Shown: positions 58,342 through 64,000 of the stretch, one piece after another
Layout: the number at the start of each line of letters is the position of its first letter
Numbering within the stretch: the first letter of the stretch is position 1
Source of the DNA: Micromonospora inyonensis
Lineage (GTDB): Bacteria; Actinomycetota; Actinomycetes; Mycobacteriales; Micromonosporaceae
Assembly: GCF_900091415.1 (NCBI RefSeq)
Contig: NZ_FMHU01000002.1
Span: 2,232,001-2,296,000, forward strand
Reading direction: 5' to 3'
DNA: 64,000 nucleotides
Made by a program: the position numbers and the translations under genes
Notes under the pieces: generated by a model
The model's database searches: none
Told to the model about the DNA's origin: nothing
Seen by the model: the letters and a program-made list of their open reading frames with translations, nothing else

Positions 58342-59358
58342 GTGAGCAGCCCTTTCGACATCGAGGAGATGTTCCCCGACGACGGTGACCACCCGGTGCG
58401 ACTCCCCCGCCGGCAGGCCGGGAACTCGCCGCAGGGGCTCGCGGTGACGCTGCTGGCCGACTACACGCTGCGCGACCTGGCCTGGCTGCCGTCCGCGGCC
58501 ATCGTCGCGTTGCTCGCCGAAGCCCGGGTGAGCCCGACCGGGGCCCGCGCCGCGATCAGCCGACTGGTCCGCCGTGGCGTGCTGGAGGGCAGCCGACAGG
58601 GCCGGCAGACCTTCTACCGGCTCAGCCGGTCCGCCGCCGCCGACCTGGCCAGCGGTGGCAGGTGGATCCTCACCGCCACCGCCGCGCCGAAGCCGTGGGA
58701 CGGATGCTGGACCCTCATCGCCTTCTCGCTGCCCCAGGAGCGGGGTACCCAACGGCGGGCCCTACGTGGACAGCTCCGGTGGCTGGGCTTCGCGCCGCTG
58801 TACGACGGACTGTGGATCTCGCCGCACGACCTGAGCCCGCCGGACCAGGCCCGACTCGGCCAGGTCACCGGCACCGTCACGGTGTTCCGGGGACGGCAGG
58901 CCGGCCTCGACACCGTCACCAACCGAGATCCCCTCGGCGCCTGGGACATCGCGGCGATCGCCGGGCACTACGAGACCTTCCTCCGGCGCTGGCGGCCACT
59001 CCTGCCGCGGGTGAGATCCGGACAGGTCAGCGGCGCGGAGGCGGTGCGGGCCCGTACGGAGGTCATGGACACCTTCCGGCGCTTCCCCACCCTCGATCCG
59101 CGACTCCCGGTCGAGCTCCTTCCCCCCGGCTGGCTGCGGGAGCCGGCCCGGGAGGTGTTCGTCGCCGTCTACGACGGCCTCGCCGACGCCGCGGAGCAGC
59201 ACGTCCGCGCTGTCGTGGCCCGGTTCGGCGGCAGCCCGCACACCGGCATCCGGGCCCACCTCACCACCGACGTCCTCGCCGGAACCGTGGTACCCGCCGC
59301 CGTGCCGTCGGTGTCTCCTACCCGGGTAGGAGACACCGCCTCCGACCATCGGCCGTAA
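58342..59358 (+). CDS. PaaX-family transcriptional regulator
   Basis: A 338-residue regulator. The N-terminal winged helix (~35-110) reads LAVTLLADYTLRDLAWLPSA and GARAAISRLVRRGVLEGSRQ. The central PaaX domain has WDGCWTLIAFSLPQERGTQR and LGFAPLYDGLWISPHDL. A C-terminal domain includes ETFLRRWRPLLPRV and TFRRFPTLDPRLPVELLPPG. PaaX represses phenylacetate catabolism genes, but actinobacterial members have varied targets and no such gene is nearby. GTG 58342 is preferred (GGAGCG upstream); ATG 58369 is the alternative. A perfect palindrome lies inside the last codons. Confidence 0.85.
   Translation: MSSPFDIEEMFPDDGDHPVRLPRRQAGNSPQGLAVTLLADYTLRDLAWLPSAAIVALLAEARVSPTGARAAISRLVRRGVLEGSRQGRQTFYRLSRSAAADLASGGRWILTATAAPKPWDGCWTLIAFSLPQERGTQRRALRGQLRWLGFAPLYDGLWISPHDLSPPDQARLGQVTGTVTVFRGRQAGLDTVTNRDPLGAWDIAAIAGHYETFLRRWRPLLPRVRSGQVSGAEAVRARTEVMDTFRRFPTLDPRLPVELLPPGWLREPAREVFVAVYDGLADAAEQHVRAVVARFGGSPHTGIRAHLTTDVLAGTVVPAAVPSVSPTRVGDTASDHRP
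59310..59337. promoter_or_regulatory. 28-bp perfect palindrome at the end of the paaX-like gene
   Basis: A perfect 14+14 inverted repeat (half-site GGTGTCTCCTACCC) with no loop, inside codons for SVSPTRVGDTA just before the stop. It could be a terminator stem or the binding site of a dimeric regulator controlling the next gene. Confidence 0.5.
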
Positions 59359-59411
59359 CCGGGGCCCGAGGTCGGGCGAAAGTGCCGGCCCGGGGCGGCA
59401 GCCTCGACGGC

Positions 59412-59700
59412 ATGACAACCACGATGCGCCGGGCGGCACACTGGCACCGCCCGCTGATGGTCTTCTTCGACGCTCGGGAGTCGCTCGTGCGGATGGCGCT
59501 GGTCGTCCTCAGCGGCGTCGGGTACCTGCTCCTCGGTACGCCGGACAACGACACACCGGCGCAGTGGGTCCTCGCGGTGGCCGCGTTCGCCGCCGGGCTG
59601 TCGTTCCACCGTCGTCCCCTGGTCAACCTGCTGCTCCAGACCGCGCTGCTGGCGGTCACCATCCAGGTGGTCGACGACGTCACGATCAACCAGGTGGGAG
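59412..59700 (+). pseudogene. Sensor histidine kinase N-terminal fragment
   Basis: From ATG 59412 the frame reads MRRAAHWHRPLMVFFDARES, LVRMALVVLSGVGYLLLG, WVLAVAAFAAGLSFHRRPL and NLLLQTALLAVTIQVVDD, the membrane-sensing start of an actinobacterial two-component kinase. After TINQVGA the similarity ends and unrelated Arg/Thr-rich sequence follows. Another frame there ends naturally as ATMPLAWVLNGSPADHDLG-stop (59784), perhaps the tail of a second lost gene. The kinase core is missing. Confidence 0.55.
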
Positions 59701-59921
59701 CCAGACGGCAGACCGGTACGACCGGGCGACCATGCCGCTCGCCTGGGTGCTCAACGGCAGCCCGGCCGACCACGATCTGGGCTGACCGTCGAGTGGACGC
59801 GGCCCAGACCGGCCGTCGTGCACCTCGTCGAAACTGTCGAGCCGCCCCAGACATGGGACAGCTCACACCACACCCGGTAAGAGCCGCGACCAGGGCGGTA
59901 TTACCCGGTAGGCTCCTCGGT

Positions 59922-60245
59922 ATGACCGGCATGGGACCATCCGTCCGCAAGCTCTCCATCTCGGTGCCGTCGGACGTCGCCGAACGTCTGGGAGCCGAGA
60001 CCAACGCCAGCGCCTACATCGTGAGCGCGGTTCGGGCCCGGATGCGCCTGGAGCAACTGGGGGCGATCCTCGCTCGGCGTGGTATGACCGTCACGGCCGA
60101 GGGGAAGGCCCGCGCCGCCGCCGCCCTGGCCGAGGCCGAGGCCGAGTGGACGCCCGAGCGCCGCGCCGAGCTGCGTGAGCGCTCGAAGCAGGGCGCGCGG
60201 GCTCTGTTCGACAGCCCCGGCGACCGACGGGCGTCGGCTGCGTGA
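59922..60245 (+). CDS. Ribbon-helix-helix type antitoxin
   Basis: A 107-residue protein. The N-terminus GPSVRKLSISVPSDVAERLG followed by ASAYIVSAVRARMRLEQLGA is the beta-helix-helix layout of CopG/RHH antitoxins, and the acidic/Arg-rich C-terminal helix (RRAELRERSKQGARALFDS) would wrap the toxin. Its stop overlaps the start of the PIN gene as GTGA, the usual sign of a coupled toxin-antitoxin operon. It probably represses its own promoter. Confidence 0.7.
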   Translation: MTGMGPSVRKLSISVPSDVAERLGAETNASAYIVSAVRARMRLEQLGAILARRGMTVTAEGKARAAAALAEAEAEWTPERRAELRERSKQGARALFDSPGDRRASAA

Positions 60246-60637
60246 CCGATCCGAATCCGGGCGTACGGCTGATCCTTGACCGTTCCGCCCTGCTCGCGTA
60301 CGCCGCCGGGAGCATGCACGCCGCCGAGCCGATACACCAGGTCGTGGAGAACCAGGCACGGGTGGGCGTACCGGTGGTGGCGGTGTCGGAGGCGCTCGCC
60401 CAGCTCGACGACCCACACGACCGGGCGGTCCTGCACGAGCTGCTCGACTCGGACGCCTGCGAGCTGCTGCCGACGGTGGCCGGAAGTTGGCAGGAGCTGG
60501 CCTACTGGCAGCGCGCCACCGGACGTTTCGATCTGGCCGCCTGCGTCCTGGCCGTGATCGAGCACGACTGCTGGATCCTGACCGCCGAACCAAAGCCGTA
60601 CGGCGACGACATCCCCCTGATCGAGATCTCGTTCTGA
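60242..60637 (+). CDS. PIN-domain-like toxin
   Basis: A 131-residue protein. The opening strand RLILDRSALLAYAAGSMHAA carries the first PIN Asp. An acidic residue follows in VPVVAVSEALAQLDDPHD, and a third in the C-terminal half RFDLAACVLAVIEHDCWILT. The fold and size fit a VapC-like ribonuclease that cleaves RNA, held in check by the overlapping RHH protein. The family is divergent from classical VapC. Confidence 0.65.
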   Translation: MTDPNPGVRLILDRSALLAYAAGSMHAAEPIHQVVENQARVGVPVVAVSEALAQLDDPHDRAVLHELLDSDACELLPTVAGSWQELAYWQRATGRFDLAACVLAVIEHDCWILTAEPKPYGDDIPLIEISF

Positions 60638-60678
60638 CCGCTGATCGGTCGAACCGCAACCGGCGGCAGACGGTCGGA

Positions 60679-60963
60679 TCATGGCAGTACGGCGAGCCCT
60701 GGAAAGCCGTCGAAGTGGCGACGGTTCAAGGTCAGCAGTGGCGCTTCGTAACGGATCGCCGTGGCGCAGATCCACAGGTCATTGGTGTGCGCCGACTGAC
60801 CGAGCGGGTGCCCGGCGGACTGTGCCTGCGCCTTGAGCAATCCCCACAGCCGGGCCAGTTCCTGGTGATAGGGGGCGACGACATAACGCCGGACGGCCTC
60901 CTCCGAAGCGAGGACCCGTCGGTCACCCCAGCGCGCCTTCGCGGCCCCGTAGTGCCAGCTCAC
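60679..60963 (-). pseudogene. VapC-type PIN toxin, C-terminal fragment
   Basis: The minus strand reads VRRYVVAPYHQELARLWGLL, SAHTNDLWICATAIRYEAPL and LTLNRRHFDGFPGLAVL-stop, the second half of a PIN ribonuclease with its metal-binding Asp (TNDLWI). The first half with the initial Asp is absent. A GTG at 60963 could still start a 94-residue piece, but it would lack part of the active site. Confidence 0.65.
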
Positions 60964-61328
60964 CCATGGTGCAACCGCTCGGCGATCTTGCCGATGAACC
61001 GTCGGGACTCCTCTGGCCTCAGGGCGAGGGAGTCGAGGCTCGCCCACACCCGCTCGTAGGCGGCCAGTTCCGCCGGCCGGTCCAGGTAGAGCGCCCCGGT
61101 CAGCGACTCCTGGTGGACGACCGGCAGCTCCGGCACGGCCCGGCGCACGAACGGGAACTCCAGCAGCGTGAACGAGCCGCCGCCGGTCTCGATCCGCCAC
61201 ACCTTCTGCCGGCTGCACTGCAACGCCACCACCGCCGCGTCCAGCGTCACCCCGGCGGCGAGCCGCAGCTCCCGCAGCATCCGCCCGAGTTGCCGGCGCG
61301 GCACCGTCGACGCCCCGTCCTCCGTCAT
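60960..61328 (-). CDS. Short XRE-HTH / DUF5753 protein, internally deleted
   Basis: A 122-residue protein with ATG 61328 behind GGGGAGG. Residues ~10-50 are an XRE helix-turn-helix (QLGRMLRELRLAAGVTLDAA, CSRQKVWRIETG). Normal family members have ~280 residues with a DUF5753 body. Here only the end of that body follows (VVHQESLTGALYLDRPAELA, AYERVWASLDSLALRPEESR). The join is in frame, so a shortened DNA-binding protein may still be made. Relatives usually pair with a small DUF397 protein, which is not seen here. Confidence 0.6.
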   Translation of the reverse strand: MTEDGASTVPRRQLGRMLRELRLAAGVTLDAAVVALQCSRQKVWRIETGGGSFTLLEFPFVRRAVPELPVVHQESLTGALYLDRPAELAAYERVWASLDSLALRPEESRRFIGKIAERLHHG

Positions 61329-61651
61329 GCGCCTCCCCTTCCGCTGGTCGTCCGGTCCACCGGGCCGCTGGTCACCGCGCGTCAGGCCGCCGGTAGCGGC
61401 CCGCCCGCTGGTTGATCTCCCCCGGCGGCGTCCGTCGCGCCCCGGACCGCGCCGCCCGCCCCACGCCATCACCCGGCCCGGCCGATTCATCGGGTACGCC
61501 GTGAGCGCCCGCCCGCCGCCGACGCCGCGTCGGGGCGTCCCGCTCCTCCGGGCGCACCTGCCCGATCACGTCGAGCACGACCTGCTCCGGCCGCAAGAAC
61601 CACTCCACCGCCTGGACACTTCTCTGCCTCTCTCATCGACCAACGAGAAGG
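61329..61651. other. Intergenic stretch without a supported gene
   Basis: A GC-rich 323-bp stretch with only Arg/Pro-rich frames on both strands. The part next to 61328 holds the ribosome site of the XRE gene. No RNA gene or hairpin stands out. Confidence 0.3.
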
Positions 61652-61721
61652 TGAACAGTTGAACAGGCTCCTCGCCCAGGGAACAGCTGAACAGAGCATT
61701 CGATCAGAGAGCAGGTGTTCA
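61652..61721. promoter_or_regulatory. TGAACAG repeat cluster
   Basis: TGAACAG occurs at 61652-61658, 61660-61666 and 61688-61694, with GAACAG at 61681-61686 and an inverted TGTTCA at 61716-61721. The direct copies form two pairs with 8-bp (61652/61660) and 7-8-bp steps, 29 bp apart. They end 26 bp before the HTH gene at 61747 and may be its operator. Confidence 0.45.
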
Positions 61722-61746
61722 GTTCGCACGCTCTTAACGTGACCTC

Positions 61747-61947
61747 ATGGGGAAGCTTCGGCTCGTGGCGAGCCAGGAGGTGCAGGAGATGCTGGGCGTC
61801 TCCCGTACGCGCGCCTACCAGATAACCAACTCGAAGATCTTCCCCGACCCGGTCGCCGTGCTGTCGGTCGGCCGGATCTGGCGTACCGAGGACGTGGAAC
61901 GCTGGATCAAGGAGCACCGCCCCGACCTCCACGACCCCGCGCAGTAG
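61747..61947 (+). CDS. Small AlpA/excisionase-type helix-turn-helix protein
   Basis: A 66-residue DNA-binding protein. LVASQEVQEMLGVSRTRAYQ is a MerR/AlpA-type winged HTH, and FPDPVAVLSVGRIWRTEDVE plus RWIKEHRP is the usual end of this family. AlpA-like proteins regulate or help excise integrated elements, but many are stand-alone regulators. A TGAACAG repeat cluster precedes it. Confidence 0.75.
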   Translation: MGKLRLVASQEVQEMLGVSRTRAYQITNSKIFPDPVAVLSVGRIWRTEDVERWIKEHRPDLHDPAQ

Positions 61948-61954
61948 ACCAATC

Positions 61955-62188
61955 CTCCGTAGCCATGCCCTACGCGCCCCGCTGCGGGGATCAATCCGCG
62001 ATGGTCTTCGAGCCAGGATAAGGACTGACCTTCTGAAGCCGGGAGTCAAGCTGCCAAGCACGCGGATGCTTGTGGACCAGTACTCGACAGACTCCGCCCC
62101 GCTACGACGGGCCGTGAACCTGATGATCGAGACTAGCCCCTGGTACGCCTGGACCGGACGCGGACCCGTCGGCGCACCCGCCTGCTGA
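61955..62188 (+). pseudogene. GntR-family regulator fragment
   Basis: A plus-strand frame without a start codon reads GSIRDGLRARIRTDLLKPGV, KLPSTRMLVDQYSTDSAPLR and RAVNLMIETSPWYAWTG, the winged HTH of a GntR regulator (KPG-KLPSTR is diagnostic), and stops at 62188. There is no effector domain. The frame overlaps the very end of the AlpA-like gene. The following 62189-62454 shows no gene. Confidence 0.6.
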
Positions 62189-62454
62189 ACCGACAGCGAC
62201 CGGCCCGGCTGCCACCGCACCATCGTGGCAGCCGGGCCGGGCTGCGTACGCGCCGATCGCGGCTCCACCGAGCAACGGACCGGGCGATGGTCCGGGGCAC
62301 GCCGGCTCACCGCCACCGGGCGTCGAGCCGTACGGCGTCACCCCTGGGCCTTCAGCTACGCCTGGAACGCGCCCGGCTGGCGACACGACTGCGTCACTGA
62401 GTCGGAGCGGGTGGAAGGAGCTCGCCGATCCGGCGGCCCACGTGGCCCGCCGGA

Positions 62455-64000
62455 TCAGGCCGGTAGGGGCAGCTCCTGCCGGTAGAAGATGTCGATGTCG
62501 ACCTCTTCCCCGCCGACGGTCAGCGTGTCCCAGGCTCCGCTGGCCAGCAGGGTCCGTACCGTCTCGCCCTTCAGCGTCCGCAGGTGGTCCCGGAGCACCT
62601 GGTCGTCGGGCAGGCCGCTGAGGCGGGACGACAGCCGGGCGCGGATCTCGCGCATCCGCTCCATGAGCGCCTCGATGTCGGCCTCGCGGTCCGGACCGTC
62701 CGTCGCCGGGGCACCGCTGCTCCCGGCGATCACGTCGGCGATGACGTCCTTGATGGCGCGGTTGGCACCCCGCTCGTCGGTGGTCACCATCGCGTTCCAC
62801 GCCCGGCTCTTGTGCCGGTACTGGAGCATCGACACCGCCGCCTCGTGCCGGACGAAGTCGGCGTCCCGGAAGGGCCTGCCGTTCCAGCCGCTGGCCAGCG
62901 ACCGGGCCAGGGAGATGGCCGACGCCAGCCCACTGTTGAGCCCACGGCCGGGCCAGAAGTGGATCGAGTTGGCGGCGTCCCCCAGCAGGAAGCCGTAGGT
63001 GCCCGGGGTGGTCGACGTCGGGGCGTACAGCCGGGCGGTGAAGCGTGGGCGCTGCACCATGTCCAGGCGGAAGGCGGTGACGGCACTCAGGTTCTCCGGC
63101 GCGACCCCGAAGAACGCCAACCCCTCCGTCACCCGCTTCCACAACGGCGAGCCCTTGATCAGGGCGGGCAGGAACAGCGTCCCGTGGGTGGAGCACTGGA
63201 AGTCGCCGTCGTCCTCCCGGGCCATCAGGCAGGGCCGGGAGGCGATGCAGTCCTTGAACTCACGACGGACCGGGTCGAGCCCGACGACCTCGGCGGCCTC
63301 GGCGTCGGTGAGGCGCATGTTCAGGAAGCCCTCGCCGCTCAGGGAGTTGAGCAGGAAGCGGTTCTGGGCCACGGTCAGCAGGACGCTCATCGCGTCCGGC
63401 AGGTCGGACTTCACCCGCAGGCCCAGGACGACGTCCTGGAGGTGCCGGCCGTCCAGGGAGTAGATCGAACTGTCGGCGACGCCGAACTTCGTGGTGAAGT
63501 GCTCGCGGGTACGAGACCGCGCACCCTCGCAGATGGCGAGCACATGCTCCTGGGCGATGATCTCGTGCTGCTCGGCGGCGTCGAACCGGGTCGGCACCAG
63601 CCGAATCCGCTCGGGCTTCTCGTTCGCCAACTCCAGGAGCCTGTCCTCGATGTAGGCGATCCGGATGTTCCGGGGGCCGTAGCCACGGATCGAGTCGGGA
63701 CCCGACGGCCACATCTCCGAGTACGCGCCAGGGACGAAGAGCCGCTCCTGCACCTCCTCGGGGAGGTTGAGGTACTGGCGACTCTGGACGGTCACCACCT
63801 GCTGCCGCCGTACGTTGCCCTGCGCCTCGTTCTTCCACACGATGCGCGGGCCGTCCTGGATCCAGCGGCCGTCGTACACGGTGACGGCGACCCGGTGACC
63901 CAGCAGACGTTCGAGGAGCAGGGCCAGGCTCAGCCCGACCGGTCCGCCGCCGGAGACGGTGACCCGCAGAACGGGGCCCGGGTCGACGACCGCGGTCGGC
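62455..64000 (-). CDS. FAD-dependent monooxygenase (partial at the window edge)
   Basis: The frame stays open to the edge, so the start is outside. The first visible residues give the FAD dinucleotide motif VTVSGGGPVGLSLALLLERL at about 63970-63905. A second motif LLGDAANSIHFWPGRGLNSG (GD...G-G-N) at ~62990 binds the FAD pyrophosphate, as in aromatic hydroxylases of the PHBH fold. EHVLAICEGARSRTREHF lies between them (the DG-type motif is EG here). The C-terminal ~100 residues are helical and charged. Such enzymes hydroxylate or epoxidise natural-product intermediates; the substrate is unknown. Confidence 0.75.
   Translation of the reverse strand, partial: PTAVVDPGPVLRVTVSGGGPVGLSLALLLERLLGHRVAVTVYDGRWIQDGPRIVWKNEAQGNVRRQQVVTVQSRQYLNLPEEVQERLFVPGAYSEMWPSGPDSIRGYGPRNIRIAYIEDRLLELANEKPERIRLVPTRFDAAEQHEIIAQEHVLAICEGARSRTREHFTTKFGVADSSIYSLDGRHLQDVVLGLRVKSDLPDAMSVLLTVAQNRFLLNSLSGEGFLNMRLTDAEAAEVVGLDPVRREFKDCIASRPCLMAREDDGDFQCSTHGTLFLPALIKGSPLWKRVTEGLAFFGVAPENLSAVTAFRLDMVQRPRFTARLYAPTSTTPGTYGFLLGDAANSIHFWPGRGLNSGLASAISLARSLASGWNGRPFRDADFVRHEAAVSMLQYRHKSRAWNAMVTTDERGANRAIKDVIADVIAGSSGAPATDGPDREADIEALMERMREIRARLSSRLSGLPDDQVLRDHLRTLKGETVRTLLASGAWDTLTVGGEEVDIDIFYRQELPLPA

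Overview
The window looks like chromosomal DNA of a high-GC actinomycete, most likely Micromonosporaceae (Micromonospora or a close relative). The reasons are the very high GC, GTG starts with GGAGG-type leaders, an aerobic-type cobalamin operon under a B12 riboswitch, and secreted enzymes carrying ricin-type or CBM2 carbohydrate-binding modules. The genus is an inference; no marker gene is present.

Layout. 1-8.9 kb: end of an OLD/TOPRIM nuclease gene, a TetR regulator divergent from a TIM-barrel protein across a palindromic operator, a short class II UvrA-like ABC ATPase, a SUKH (SMI1/KNR4) protein, and a WYL regulator separated from an alpha/beta hydrolase by an IS982 element. 9-17 kb: cobalamin genes. 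A minus-strand arm (chelatase/VWA protein, cobO, a fused cobB-cobA) lies downstream of a cobalamin riboswitch and is divergent from cobL-cobM-cobF. 17-19.5 kb: a natA/natB-type ABC exporter locus broken by an IS110 element and then by an inversion ending exactly at the IS terminus. The IS110 non-coding end shows a legible candidate bridge RNA.

19.5-38.7 kb: one uninterrupted minus-strand gene of about 6395 codons. After a helical, hydrophobic N-terminal region and a Pro-rich linker it carries three papain-fold glutamine-deamidase-like (Tox-PL) domains, three copies of a long unrecognised domain, three helical segments and 44 WD40 blades in six propellers. The parts are arranged in duplicated units of about 4-6 kb. 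It resembles a giant polymorphic-toxin or effector protein but has no evident immunity gene beside it. This is the most unusual object in the window. A 68-codon ORF precedes it and an IS1380 element lies beyond that.

40.7-57.9 kb: secreted degradative enzymes (GH5-CBM2 cellulase, M23 peptidase, S1 protease-ricin, GH64 beta-1,3-glucanase-ricin, a dead ricin-esterase) mixed with housekeeping and transport genes (NAD kinase, MFS, CPA1 antiporter, VOC, GNAT) and several truncated regulators. 58-62.2 kb: a PaaX regulator, an RHH/PIN toxin-antitoxin pair, and many gene fragments (sensor kinase, VapC, XRE/DUF5753, GntR). The window ends inside an FAD-dependent monooxygenase gene.

All functional calls rest on motif recognition by eye. 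No database search was run.
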